DNA from: Rutpela maculata | Taxonomy: Eukaryota > Arthropoda > Insecta > Coleoptera > Cerambycidae | Reading direction: 5' to 3' | Length of the DNA stretch: 64,000 nucleotides | Assembly: GCA_936432065.2 (NCBI GenBank) | Contig: OW386291.2 | Location: 103,853,823-103,917,822 of the forward strand | Shown here: piece after piece, positions 24,178 through 36,530 of the stretch | Layout: every line of letters begins with the position of its first letter | Position numbering within the stretch: position 1 is the first letter of the stretch | The notes under the pieces: model-generated | Told to the model about the DNA's origin: nothing | What the model saw: the letters and a program-made list of their open reading frames with translations, nothing else | Database searches by the model: none | Made by a program: the position numbers and the translations under genes

Positions 24178-25715
24178 AAAAGACAATCAAGAACTTGTTA
24201 TACAAGTCTGTCATTAACATTAAACCAGTAACACACAGTTTAAAGAATATTCATATCCGAGATACAGCACGAGTAAACAATTAACAGACACGTACATTAT
24301 TCGCCAGTGTCTACATTGCTATTTGACAATCGGAAATAAAACATTGGAACCGACACGATGGGCAAAAAATGTTTATTCAATTGACTGTATATCACTTCTC
24401 GCAGAGTCACATTAGGTATTATTGTATTGTTGACTGTTATTTAAAGACTAGTCTATAGTTTGACTATCCTATTTTTCTGCTTAACTATTGTGTATTGTTT
24501 AGTTGTTTGATTATTGTGAGTTGTTTGAATATTATTGTTTTGTTTGTATAATAAAAAAAACAAACACACGTAAAAAAAATAGCAACAATTACTCCACAAA
24601 AGTGAAAAAAGTATCTAATATGTTTAGCAAAGAGTAGAATAGAAAATGTGGGACTTAAACTACATAATAAGTACATATTGAGCCAATTGTAATAAACGTT
24701 GGCAACGCCAACACATCCAGTGCATCCGAATAATTGCCTTCGAATATATTTTATTTCAGTTTAATCTTTTTTTCTCATGCTCAGATCAAACTTCGAGCAA
24801 ATTTATGATTATAACAGAACTCTAAAAAAATATTTTTTTTCTTATAGATACCTACATAACCATTCTCCATTTTCATCCTGCCTTGCTTACAGGATACAAA
24901 TACAATGTAGGCCACCGTGTTATGCAGTTTTAAAAAGCCGCCGTTATTTGACATTAAGATTTACGTATTTTCTTCGGACAAAGATTAACAACGCTGCGCC
25001 CAAGAACAGTGAAAAATTATACTAGGAACAAAAAAAAAGCTGAATTAGCTAATAGTGTGATGCAAAATAAATTGATAGAATTCGCAACCGAAACATTGAT
25101 TTATTTATTTACATTTTTCACGCAGCGAACCGCGAATTGGATTCCTCTTGTGTCCTAGGAAGGAACAAGAGCTGGCCATTCTGCATTCAGCACCGGTTCC
25201 TGCTCTTGACATGAATTGATGAGTTGAGGGTGACACGTGATCGTGCGGCACGCACACGTGTCATAAACTCAATAACTGTGTCAGCAGTTCTTGTTAAATA
25301 CATATTAACCCCCGTTCCTCTTGAAACGTCAAGGATTAGACAGATTAGATTAGAGTAGGGTTGTCGAACGTGACTCGTAAAATGATTGCCTGGGTTAATC
25401 ACAGTTAGAATTTCATGATTAAATATTTTTAAGTAACGCGGAACTTCCAGAATTGCCATAACGTCAATTAAGAAGTAGACGCACAGTTTTCTACAGCCTC
25501 TCGGTCGTTCCATCATAAAATTGCATTATCACTTCCCATTTTTATTTATTTCATGCTTGGTCGGATACATCATCCAACAAGGAAAGTTGCAAATTAATAT
25601 ACTTGAAAATTGAAGAAACCTGTCCGAATGCAAGTCAAACTCGCGCGGCGTGGGATCTGTACTGTAAACAATAGATATATGTAGTAGCCCAGTCGATGAA
25701 GGTATTTACCTACAA
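24178..25715. other. no recognisable gene
   Basis: This is AT-rich DNA. The 109-codon minus-strand frame at 25,187-25,516 has no recognisable motif and I do not treat it as a gene. Confidence 0.4.
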
Positions 25716-26372
25716 AAATTTGCAAACTGAATAATTTTTTTTTTAATAAGTTCATGAAAGTGTATAGAATAATACCCCGAAAAGTTTACATTTCGCTCGG
25801 ATGCAGGACATAAAAAAAAATTTTTTTTTTAATGTTTTCATTCATTTTTTCAAAATTTTGAAATTAAGTCAAGCTAGGAAAAATAAAAAATAGAGATGGA
25901 TAGATCACGAGATATGAACAAAAACGTCCTTACAAAATTTATCGCTAAAGCCACGGTTTTCCCGAAAGAAAATAGTCAATTATAACGTTATAATTCGGAG
26001 CGAGATACATACGTGCGCGTGCTTGAATACGCATGACTGACACCGACGCACAGTGGTGCTTCTTTAGAAAAGACGCGTCAAAAATCGGTAACCTAGCCAA
26101 TTTTCGATTAAAAAAAATTTCCAGGAATAATGTGACTTTAGCGGTAAATTTTATTGGGACATTTTTTGTTCAGAAGCACGTGATCTATCCACCTGTATTT
26201 TTTGTTTTTTTCTACCCTGACTCAATTTAAAAATTTTGAAAAAATGGATGAAAAAATTATTTTTCTCACTTTCTTTTTATGTTCTGCATCCTAGCGGAAT
26301 GTAAAGGATATTATTTTATACATTTTTACGAACTAATTAAAAAAAAATTATTTAGTTTGCAAGTTTTGTGGA
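25716..26372. repeat. palindromic MITE-like element with long arms
   Basis: The ends (TTGCAAACTGAATAATTTTT on the left, AAAAATTATTTAGTTTGCAA on the right) are inverted, and similarity continues inward for about 250 bp on each side. Pairs include GGATGCAGGACATAA with TTATGTTCTGCATCC, and GATAGATCACG with CGTGATCTATC. No ORF of note. Confidence 0.75.
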
Positions 26373-29239
26373 TTTCACTATAAAATGTTCTCTGTCGTCT
26401 GGGCTATAGAACACATAGCAACAGCTAAAGTGCCAAACTATCAAGTATGAAATAGTCAAACTTTTACCAATTTGGCATTATAAAATTCGTTGGTCAATTT
26501 TTCTTGTTATTTTTTGTTTGTTTTTGGGGGTACAGAACCCTTGACTGGTTGGGTGGTAATCTATAAGGGTTCTTTTACCAGGGTCATGGTAAATGATACT
26601 GGGCAGCACTGCTACCATTAGATTGAGGCCACTGAGGAACGACTTCTTTAAACTCTAGTTTCCAAACGCCCAAGTAGCCTCTGACCTAAGGTGGGCTACA
26701 ACCAACGTCTGACCCATAGTAGGCGGCTGACAAGAAAGGTGCAGAATGCAGGAGAAACCTTAATTTTTTCCCAGCAACCATAAAAATATACGCTAGCAAA
26801 GCCCGGGCAGGCTTCGCGCTCCGTCTGGCAACCAGTACCGTCTCCTTTCCAGGAAGGACAATCTCATGGGAGAAATTAGCTACTAGTGTGGACATAATGA
26901 AGTCAAAAAGTCCGACTTACTGCCTGAAATGCAAAAGTCGGGAAAACATCGTCTGCTGGAGAATGAAGTGGCAGACTCAGACATCAAAATAGTAAGTCTT
27001 TCCTAGATGCATTATAAGTACCCCGAGACATTTTAGATTCATAAAAGGAACCTTGATATGCTTCTCCCGAAGCAATGACATCAGCCAGAATTGAGTAAGT
27101 TTCTGGTCTGGACCTCCAAAAATTAGTGGATCAGTCATCGAATATAAAGCCATCAGGGATGCGTAAATATTAACGTCAAGTCAAAAATAGTAAAGGACGA
27201 AGGTAGATCACATATCGGCCATGTCATTGTCATTATATTTTCTGAGTAGTATATGTCTTGACAAGTAATAAAAAACAGTTATCTGGAATAGCACATTTGC
27301 TTATCTAGTAGTAAAAGCAATATATTCCCGGACGACCCACAGTTGCCCCAAAGTGACTTTTTTTCAAATCAGTCTGCAGGTCTAATTAATTGAGCAATCG
27401 GAATATATTTTTTTTAATCATCATTTTTAATTGCCTATTCGATTTTTGTCCTGATTTTTCACCACGACACTACGACTCCCACGGAAACGATTTTGTCTTT
27501 TTTACATTGAAGTGCTTGATGAACAATATAAATTGACCATTATTTAAAAGCTTAAATACTCAACAATGAAATGAGGTATAAATTTTGGTTCAACGAGGAC
27601 ATCTAACTAAATTATACATTTAAATTTCAGAAAAACGTCAAAAATGACTAAAAAACTCCAAACATGCTTACTTTGAAATGCTATTATTACTACTTACTGT
27701 TGTTTTCAAATGCAAAACGTATGGAAACATAAAGATTATGTTCAAGTATAAATAAATAACGTTTAATGATTTTAAGGACTTTTTATGAAATTAGTGGGCG
27801 AAAATATGTAACTTGTCCACCTTTGTCTTTTGATACTCGTATATGAACCCATAACTGCGGCTAAAGCAGTAGATATTGGAAAAGTTCTATGAAAATCTAG
27901 AAGGATGGATGATCTTTATTTATAGGAGTGAATTTTTCTTCAAGTTGAGAAAGTGCAAAATTAATTAAACCCTTTGAAACCCTGGGCCTTTCAAACCGAA
28001 CGTGTGAATTCAAAACTTGTATCAGTTGATCTGTGGCCTACATAAAATTTTTAAAAACTTATAAATAACGGTTTTTCGTAGGAAAATAAATTGCAACAGC
28101 TTTTAGACAACTCAAAAGTTGAAACTGAATTGAACTAAAGGTCCAAGATTTACGAAAAATAATTTAGCACCGCTGCGCCATCCCTGTGCACTGTGAAGGA
28201 AAAATTCTAACTGCAGTTATTTACTGCCCTTCTTGGTATCAATCATACATACGCCATTTAGAAATTTTCAAATATCTTTATTATTTTTTGATATAGTGGA
28301 CGAGGACTTTTAGCTGAAACACCCAGTATATGTCTATTAAATGTAATAACGTATATTTTACCTATAACTAACCGTTAATTAAACACAATGAAGTTATTTC
28401 ACATTTTCATTATTTAAATTTCTTTCTAAAATTAACGTAATTTCTATTTCACAAGTAATACTTATTTTTGGGATATCGTGTAGCATACAATTTTTAAAAT
28501 ATACCTGTCTGACATCTTCCAATCATCAGCTGTATTATGTTTTATTCATATTGCCTTTATAATGAAATCATAAAACACAGTAGTTGGTTATTATTTACAA
28601 CCTCTGTAATTTGTACATTTGGATTAAACGCAGGTTAATTTGAATTTATTTAAATTTATTCCATTCCCATATCCGACAAACTTTTGGGACAATGCAAATA
28701 CATGGGCATACGTCCTATATATTTTCGTTAGCAATCGGTAATTGTAATTTATGTAATCAGCGTCCAACCTCTCCGCAATTAAGTCAGTGTTTAGTTTATA
28801 ATTTTCGGGTCGTTTTGGAATTAGGGATTATGCTAATTAAGTTCCACCAGAGCCCGCTTTAATACTTATTTATAATTATTGCCTCTAATACCTCACTAGC
28901 TCCAATATTAAACTCTCTTTATTAACAATTAAGTGTTATTTATCGACCAGTAACTGATACGTTTTCCTTTTATTGGCACCATTTCCATAATCCGTGAAAC
29001 AGTGATTGTTAATCCTCCGCTTGATGTACAAAATTCGTAGGTATATTATTTTATTAGCATAATTTGGATCTTTCATTAGATGATTAATTAAAAAAGTCAC
29101 GAGATCGTTAATCCCAAATATTACTACAATAAATCGATGTCAATGATAAAGGATGAAGCAGAATAGCAAGTAGGTTTAAAGATACCAAAACCTAATAATT
29201 TTCAAAGAACAATGTTAAAAAAAGGGTTTTTTGGCCCAT
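26373..29239. other. no recognisable gene
   Basis: The part at 26,560-27,120 is less AT-rich and may be an old retroelement fragment, but I cannot match a domain. The rest is AT-rich with no structure I can support. Confidence 0.4.
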
Positions 29240-30182
29240 GCGTGGTAAAGTGTGGAAGCTATTCTTTTTTTTACTAATTTTGAGGTGCTGAAAACGTTTT
29301 GGCGAAAAATCTCGTGAACACATTAAAAAACAACACTTATTTGGGGGTGACATGGTCATTGATATTAGTCTAAATACTAAGTTTCAATAACTAAGTAGAA
29401 AAAGAAGTAAAAAAAAACAAATTCACCTCTTCAACCCTCTTGGCCATTCCCTCACCACCTCCAAGAGGGTTGTAAGCTGTTATAACTACTATATAGTTAT
29501 TTACATATTTTTTAAAAAACCAGATCACCTCATTGAGTGGTTGCTATCAGAATATCTGATTACTTTTGAGTAGACTCATATGCCTCCTCATCTCAAAAGG
29601 GGTGGGTCTCACCTTCTCAAGGATATTAATCGGTTTTAATTACAAAAAAAAATCCTAATACTCAGTTGGATGTTTTTTTAAGGTGACTTGGCCAATTTAA
29701 ATCACTCCTCACCTTAATATGATAAAAAAAAACATCTAACTGAGTATTAGGATATTTTTTTTGTAATTAAAACCGATCAATATCCCCGAGAAGGTGCAAC
29801 AAACCCCTTTTAGGGATGAGATGGCGTATGAGTGTACTCAGAACTTATCAGATTATTATATTCTGATAGCAACCACTCAATGAGGTGTTCTGGTTTTTTA
29901 AAAATATGTAAATAACTATATAGTAGGTATAGCAGCTTACAACCCTCTAAAGGGTGGTGAGGGAATGGCGAGGAGGGTTTCAGGGGTGAATTTGTTTTTT
30001 TTTACTTCTTTTTCTACTTTGTTTTCGAAACTTAGTATTTAGACTAATATCAATGACAATGTCACCCTCAAATAAAGGTTGTTTTTTAATGTGTTCCCGA
30101 GATTTTTCGCCAAAACAGGTGACGGATTCATTTCCAGCACCCCAAAATTAGTACAAAAAGATAGCTTACACACTTCACCACA
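29240..30182. repeat. 0.94-kb foldback element
   Basis: Arms of about 420 bp meet near 29,700. Pairs include AACACATTAAAAAACAACAC with its complement near 30,080, and ATTACAAAAAAAAATCCTAA near 29,640 with its complement near 29,755; the arms begin GTGGTAAAGTGTGG and end CACACTTCACCAC. It is highly symmetrical and non-coding. Confidence 0.8.
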
Positions 30183-30505
30183 ATATTTCTACAGTATTTG
30201 CAAAAAGCGTATCAGTTGAAATACTCGTGAACATTTTTTAAAATGATAGGTTGCTCTGCTATTTTGGTGTTGCTGAAGCTAAAATCCACCTCGTAGAACC
30301 TATAGGGAATATAGACTCCTCGAAAGTGTAAAAAAATGTAAGACAATAAATGATCTTAGACTATCTGAAACTTTATAATAGCATTATTTTCTCGCAAAAC
30401 ACGAAAACACGGGAGGCAGATAGATTCTGCGGATCTGGCTGAAAGATAAACGCTCTAAACGTGTATTATAAATACTTTTAAAATTTTAAATTATTTTAAA
30501 CAACT
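30183..30505. other. no recognisable gene
   Basis: Short AT-rich gap between a foldback and a SINE. Confidence 0.4.
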
Positions 30506-30702
30506 TGGGCTAGCAGTGGGCTAAACCGCAGTTGTGTGAGTGATAACACAGCTAGTCGCTCTCCTCTTCTGGGTTCGAGTCTCAGCTGCAGTAGATGGCA
30601 ATTTCGCAGGGCATGGGTGTTATGATGTTGTCTGTATGCGTGTACTTGTTGAGTGGTGGAATAGCTATAGCTAAACTCCGCCAGGACTTAAAAAAATAAG
30701 AA
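30506..30702 (+). mobile_element. tRNA-derived SINE
   Basis: The sequence has an A-box-like GGCTAGCAGTGGGCTAA and a B box GGGTTCGAGTCTC about 50 bases later, with a body ending in an A-rich tail (TTAAAAAAATAAG). The order and spacing fit a tRNA-derived SINE head. Confidence 0.55.
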
Positions 30703-31197
30703 AAACACCGATTCTAGAGGAATTTCTTGTAGATGTAAAAAAACTGCAAAACGAACATTCTTATGTAAGAAGGTAGGTGTCAAAATGCATGTAGGAACAA
30801 TATAGAACTCTTCAAATGTGAGTAATTAAAACTATTTTATTAATAATTATTATCACCAACTTTGCCCATCCTTGTTATTCTGTGTTGTCTTGCCGATTCA
30901 GTTTTACTCCACTAATTGCGCATATTGCAATTAAAGTGTATAGTAAAATATGCCATGACGATTTTGATAAAAATGATAGTATTGTGTATTTGATAAATAG
31001 GTCAATGCAGCTCAAAATATTATAGTTAGTTGTTATTTGTGTATATATAAATGATAGGTAAACAAAATAGGTAATTTAGATTTAATTATTAGAATGTAGA
31101 TGAGAATCTAGTTAGTCCCCACAGAGAGCAGTAGCTTTAAGATGAACATGTACAAAATATTAAATAAAGTATAGTGTAGAACTATTGAGGTGTATCA

Positions 31198-31520
31198 CTA
31201 AGTTCTCCCCCAAAAGACGAACATTACATGGCGATCTTGCCAGGATTCATCGATAGTTTTGTCAAATTGTTTTGTCCTATTCAGTTCTGATGTTAAAGAT
31301 GTCAGAGATCTTTTAGTCAACAAATGCGTTCTCATGTCTTTCTCTAAGTTTGCAGTCGTTTCATAAGTCTTCTCGAGTCGTAGTTTTGCATTTCGGGATA
31401 ATCTATATTTAAAAAACAATTTCTTATCATTGTCATTTAACAGTTCTGAATAAAATTCAGTTGCCTCAATTAACTATTTTGTGCAGTCTTCGGTACCATT
31501 CATGGATGGCAACAAAAATG
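31198..31520 (-). pseudogene. gag-like capsid fragment
   Basis: Minus-strand reading from about 31,520 gives LPSMNGTEDCTK, a stop, then LIEATEFYSELLNDNDKKLF, RLSRNAKLRLEKTYETTANL and LTSLTSELNRTKQF. This is the pattern of the capsid part of LTR-retrotransposon Gag proteins (a PxFNG-type start, helices, then a NAK/L..L...KS segment). The longest open piece is 73 codons (31,198-31,419). It is cut by stops and ends in the terminal repeat. The identity as Gag is from pattern memory and is uncertain. Confidence 0.4.
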
Positions 31521-32512
31521 CCGCTGATCGTAAGTCAAATTTTTCCGTCATACTGTCTACTTTTAGTGCACCCGTACTAATATTTACGTTGTCTATAACT
31601 TTTAATGGAATCCTCTCCCTCTGAATCTGGCTTCCCGCCTTTGCTGATTATCCTCATGTATATTTCGTCTAAAATTTCTAACCCCTTCTTATACTTGTTT
31701 AAACTTACCTACTAAACTCATCTGTAAAATCTTAAACTAACTAACCTTGCCTTTATATTATAGTACATTTACAAATATATCCCCTTAATGTCTTATTCAT
31801 TTTCGCATTGGCTTTCCGTCTGTATGTATCCCATAATTTCATGCCGTTTTTCCATAATTGCCACTAATAATAATTACCTTTATTAGACCTTTAGATCTAT
31901 AGAATTAATTTCTCCTTTTATGTCCACCTAAAAGCTAAAGGGAAAAAAACGTTTTCGATCTTCTTAGGCAATCTCTCGGCTTCTCGAGATTTCTTTTCTA
32001 ATTTTCTTCTCCAATCTCTACTTACATTTTCCCACACAATATATTATAGTTACTCCACAGAGCAATCCAATTACCGCCACTTCTACAGACAGGCTTTTAC
32101 ACCAAATCCCTGTCCAGTTTCATTTGTACTACCTCCACTGTTTCGTGCTTGTGCAATTATAACTTCTTCTTTTGCCTGTGAGCTTCCCATTTTACCATTT
32201 TTCCATATCAATTTTTTTTAAATTTCTTATCGAGTTCTCTTTTCCCAGTCCATCCAATCGATTTTAATTCATTTGGCCTTACTTAACTGACAAGATCGCC
32301 ATGTCATATCCGCCTTTTGGGGAAGAACTTAGTGATACATCAGAATAGTTCTCCACTATACATTATTTAATGCTTTCAGGTTCAACTTAAAGCTACTACC
32401 CTCCATGAGGGCTGACTAGATTCTCCTCTACATTATAATAATTAAATCTAATACTAATACTAACCTAAATTACCTATTTTGCTTACCTATTATTTATACC
32501 GGGTGCCACAGG

Positions 32513-32899
32513 CTAGTGGCTCCCCCCTATATTTTGAACATAAAAAATGGTATGAGACCATTTCCGGTTTACCCGGAAGTGACCGCAACTTTCGATTTTT
32601 AAATGGAACACCCTGTATATTTTTACATATTTGGATTCAAAACAACATTCTGAGTATACTATGAGATTTTCGGCAGGATCCAATTCAATAGCTCTGATCT
32701 CTTCGATTATTGATCGATTACAATTAATGCACAATCTCGCTAAATCATCCATCTCGAGAGGGGGCAAATCTATTACATTCCGTCTTGCCATGGGGATTTC
32801 TCTTTTATTTATGTTGGCGTCGCCGTCGAGCCGACTTAACTGTCGTTGAGGTAAAGCAAGATTGCAAACAAAACAAGGACGCATATTCTGATATGCCAT
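32513..32899 (-). CDS. possible Cys-containing transposon protein fragment
   Basis: A 128-codon frame runs from ATG at 32,899 into the left terminal repeat. Its first 75 residues look protein-like: CFVCNLALPQRQ near the start and RLCINCNRSIIEEI around residues 55-68 give two CxxC pairs suitable for one zinc site. From about residue 80 the frame is terminal-repeat sequence. I do not recognise the family. It may be an exon or a truncated end of a transposon protein, or chance. Confidence 0.3.
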   Translation of the reverse strand: MAYQNMRPCFVCNLALPQRQLSRLDGDANINKREIPMARRNVIDLPPLEMDDLARLCINCNRSIIEEIRAIELDPAENLIVYSECCFESKYVKIYRVFHLKIESCGHFRVNRKWSHTIFYVQNIGGSH

Positions 32900-34597
32900 A
32901 TTTCCGCTAGTTGACGGTCAAAAAAAAATATTTTAATGCCTAAGGCAGTCAACTATAATTAATCCGTCAATAATGACAGATGATAAAGAAAATGAAAATA
33001 TGATAAAAAAAAGAATATCTAAGTGCTGGATAGAGGGACTAATTTTTAAATTGTTCGATTAGTGAATTGCGCTTTTAATCATGTGTTACAACTTAAAAGA
33101 ATAGCACTTAACTACAGAGGGACAGTTTTCTTTATACTGTAAAAAGGCAAAATAATTAAGAAGTATGTTTACAGCAGTATTACTGAAAAGTATAAAACAT
33201 AAAAGATGTATCTTTTCTATTGCATACAATTATGGATGCAGCACACCGACCCCCGCAGATAGATCTCAACAACCCATGAATAATTGAAGGTTAATAAACA
33301 CGCTTGCGCGACAACACGCACTCACCCACAGACACAAACACATACTCACAAAATGGTCCTTATATTAGTCTTATACCGTGCGTGTAATTTCCCATTAGGC
33401 ATGTACATTCACGTAGCGCGAGAGATCTGACAACACAACTGCCGTAAATTCCTCCGTCGGGCGGAGCATCCCAATTCTGTTATTTCATTTCAGCTAGCTG
33501 GCACGCGCGATGTTGTAATTTTACTCCCTATGCCTAGCGCTCCGCTACATGCACGGTATATAGTTTTCAACATATGTCTCATTGATACTGCTGGAAACGC
33601 CATGTTCAACGATCTCAAGGCTCTGGAGCTAAAAGTAAGGCATTTGAAGCGCCGTGTCCCTGGAGATTTTTGATCAGGACCTCGAAATATACAACATACT
33701 AGATTTTGAAGCAATTTGACCGAAAGCCATTTTACAGGGGTAAGTGTGCGTGGTCCTTTATTTAAAAATAAAAAATCACTTTCAAAATAATTGATCCTTA
33801 TACTTTTCACTAGTACTTATACCTATTAAGAAATAAAAGAGAGAACCAAAAGGCTATTATTTACAAAAAGGTAGTTATTCACATTTCATTATTAGACATA
33901 TGATTTTTGCAAAAGCAACTACGTTAATGTTCAAGAAAAATTATATTGAAAGTGATTTTTTATTTTTAAACAAATTCAATAAAACAGAAAAACAAATAGC
34001 ATAGATTTAAAATGGATATCAATGAATTCAGACACTATAATTTATTGAACACTAGGAACCACCACCTTCCCATTTGAAAAAAAAAGTTTTCGATAAAAAA
34101 TGATTTGTTCAATCCTGAGGCTTCGTAAATAGTTATTTCCGTCGACCGTATATTTACGAGTTTGATTAATGTATACAAAATCGTTTATTAATGACTCCTA
34201 TTAATGCATGATTTCTACAAAATCGTTTATTAATACCCCCATTTAATGCATGATTTCTAAAAATATCCAAATCAAAACGCCGTGTCATCAATATCTGTCA
34301 CTGTCAAACTTGTAATTTCTCTCCATTTTATTAAACAATGTTGTAACTAACGGAAAAATGTTGTAACTAACTCGTATATTAAAAGGCGATTAATAATCTC
34401 GACCATTAATAAAATATCTCGATTCTTAATCGCTGTTATAAATACACTTGTTTGTTAAATAACTATTAATGAAATTAAACGAAAAATTATATTTTTCCCT
34501 TGGACTTTACCTGCCGTAGAACAAATTTTGGTATTCCAAAGCACTCTAGACGAATGTCTTAAAATGCTTAAAAAACTAAACATCGACTCAAAAGGGG

Positions 34598-36236
34598 GGA
34601 TAAGTTATGGAAATGTGCCCCCGCACTTACGTAGTTAAAATGGCTTCCAGATGATGCAGTTTATAGAGTATATTACACGGTAAAAATTTTAATCCTCTAC
34701 TACCCCTACGAAGGTGGAAAAAAAATAATATGTCCTTAACTGTTATATTTTTTCCTCGGCTTCTATGAATCCGATCGATTTGAAATTTAGCACGAGCATT
34801 GCTTGCATGCAGATAACTTACTCCAAAAAATAAGGTCATTTTACGACCATTTTAACCATGGGAAAAAAATATAAACTTTTTTTCGAGGACAAAAGGGTGG
34901 CCACCCTTTGTGGTACAATCACCATTCTATAATATATTATGTCTTGGCACTTCGTAATTATCATACTAAATTGTGATTTTTTGCTGTGGTGGAACAATAT
35001 GGAAAAAAATAAAATTGGGTAAAATAAAATATTTACACATGCCTCTTAGTTGTAACAGTTAATACTTACAGCGAGGGAATGTTTAGTACTAAATCTCAGA
35101 GATGGAAGTCGTCATCAGCTACACCTTATTTTGGAATGTGGTGTATTGTATTGAAGGTTAGAGTTGTTATTGTTATACATTTAAGTGATTTTTTGAGTAT
35201 TTATTAGATGACCTTTAATTATTGTTACGTATCAAAAGCTCTCTCCTGGGACTCTATACTCACTGGTTAAGACTGATTGGTACAATGCGCAGATCACCGC
35301 ACAAATTGGTACCTGCCTGGAGTTGATTTATTATCTAAACCATGATACGTCATAAGTGCAACATCTGATTTGTTTTAATCTGTACCTCTGGGACTTCCAG
35401 AAGCGGTATTGCCAGATTGTGCCGAATTTCCGTGCATCTGGGGAAAACGTAGACTCGGCAACATCGCACTCCCGCGGTCGGTTGTAGATATGCAACAATA
35501 CCTTGTAAGGCTATAAGTATTAACTGTTACAACTGTTACAACTAAGAGGCATGTGTAAATATTTTGTTTTACCCAATTTTATTTTTTTCCATATTGTTCC
35601 ACCACAGCAAAAAATTTGACAATTTAGTATGATAATCACGAAGTGTCAAGACATAATATATCATAGAATGGTGATTGTACCACAAAAGGTGGCCACCGTC
35701 TTGTCCTCGAAAAAAGTTTATATTCTTTACAATTAATTATTTTTATTTATTTGCTTTTATCATGTTTAGAGAATATTATTTAGGTATTATGCAAATCACA
35801 ACTTACACACTTTTTTATTTATTATAATAAATAAAAAAGTGTGTAAGTTGTGATTTGCATAATACCTAAATAATATTCTCTAAACATGATAAAAGATAAT
35901 AAATAAAAAAGTGTGTAAGTTGTGATTTGCATAATACCTAAATAATATTCTCTAAAGTTTATATTCTTTTTCCCATGGTTAAAATGGTCATAAAATGACC
36001 TTATTGGAGTAAGTTATCTCCTTGCAGGCAATACTCGTGCCAAATTTCAAATCGATCGGTTGCATAGAAGCCGAGAAAAAAAATATAATAGTTAAAGACA
36101 TATATTTTTTTCCACCTTCGTAGGGGGTAGTAAGTAGAGGGTAAACATTTTTACCATGTAATATACTCTATAAACTGCATCATCTGGAAGCCATTTTAAC
36201 TAAGTAAGTGCGGGGGCACATTTCCCTAACTTATCC
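34598..36236. repeat. 1.6-kb foldback inside the TA-flanked element
   Basis: The left arm (34,598 to about 35,075) and right arm (about 35,510-36,236) are inverted copies. Examples are AATGTGCCCCCGCACTTAC against GTAAGTGCGGGGGCACATT, and GCCTCTTAGTTGTAACAGTT against AACTGTTACAACTAAGAGGC. The right arm is longer by an insertion at 35,722-35,955. The spacer of about 435 bp is less AT-rich and has no recognised content. Confidence 0.8.
35722..35955. repeat. insertion of three copies of a 52-bp unit flanked by a 16-bp duplication
   Basis: The unit containing GTGTGTAAGTTGTGATTTGC is present once inverted (about 35,772-35,825) and twice direct (about 35,830-35,885 and 35,903-35,955). AAAGTTTATATTCTTT occurs at both edges of the insert, and the opposite foldback arm shows the uninterrupted sequence. 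Confidence 0.65.
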
Positions 36237-36530
36237 GGCTATACCCTTTCGCGAAAATCCCATGGTGTACTCAGAATGTTGTCTTGAATCAAAATAATTT
36301 CCGGGTAAACCGGAAATGGTCTCATAGCGTCTTTTATATCAAAAAATCCATTTTTACAGATAGTTTATACACCCTAAATTTCAAATGGATAAGTTAAAAA
36401 ATAAAGGAAATATAGGAGGGAGATACTAGCCTGTGGCACCCGATATGTACACAAATAACAACTAATACATAATATTTTGAGCTGCCCTGGACTTGACCTA
36501 CTTATTAAATACTTTCACTATACTTGTTTG

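Larger units (their letters stand above)
32499..36443. mobile_element. 3945-bp element with CCGGGTGCCACAGG ends and TA duplication
   Basis: The left end CCGGGTGCCACAGGCTAGT and the right end ACTAGCCTGTGGCACCCGA are inverted, and terminal similarity runs for about 185 bp (TTTCCGGTTTACCCGG against CCGGGTAAACCGGAAA). TA flanks both ends (32,497-32,498; 36,444-36,445). The TIR of the host element gives the empty site, TTTATATGTACAC, so the TA duplication is supported independently. Inside are a Cys-containing ORF near the left end, a small palindrome (about 33,755-33,985) and the foldback 34,598-36,236. A TA target suggests Tc1/mariner-like or related transposition, but no transposase is seen. 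Confidence 0.75.
30975..36530. mobile_element. TIR element with gag-like relic, split by a 3945-bp insertion
   Basis: The left terminal repeat (about 30,975-31,240) matches inverted sequence at 32,285-32,498 and, after the insertion at 32,499-36,443, continues at 36,444-36,530. Markers are TGAGCTGCATT-type sequence next to ATAATATTTTGAGCTGC at 36,467, TGTTATTTGTGTATATA at 31,031 against TATGTACACAAATAACA at 36,444, and ATGGCGATCTTG (31,230) against CAAGATCGCCAT (32,290). The interrupted right repeat can be followed across the inserted element, which proves the order of events. The interior has a gag-like fragment on the minus strand. Confidence 0.7.

Noticed and set aside
25187..25516. 109-codon minus-strand ORF
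   Set aside because: No recognisable motif, no neighbours of coding type, and its length is within chance expectation for this much sequence.
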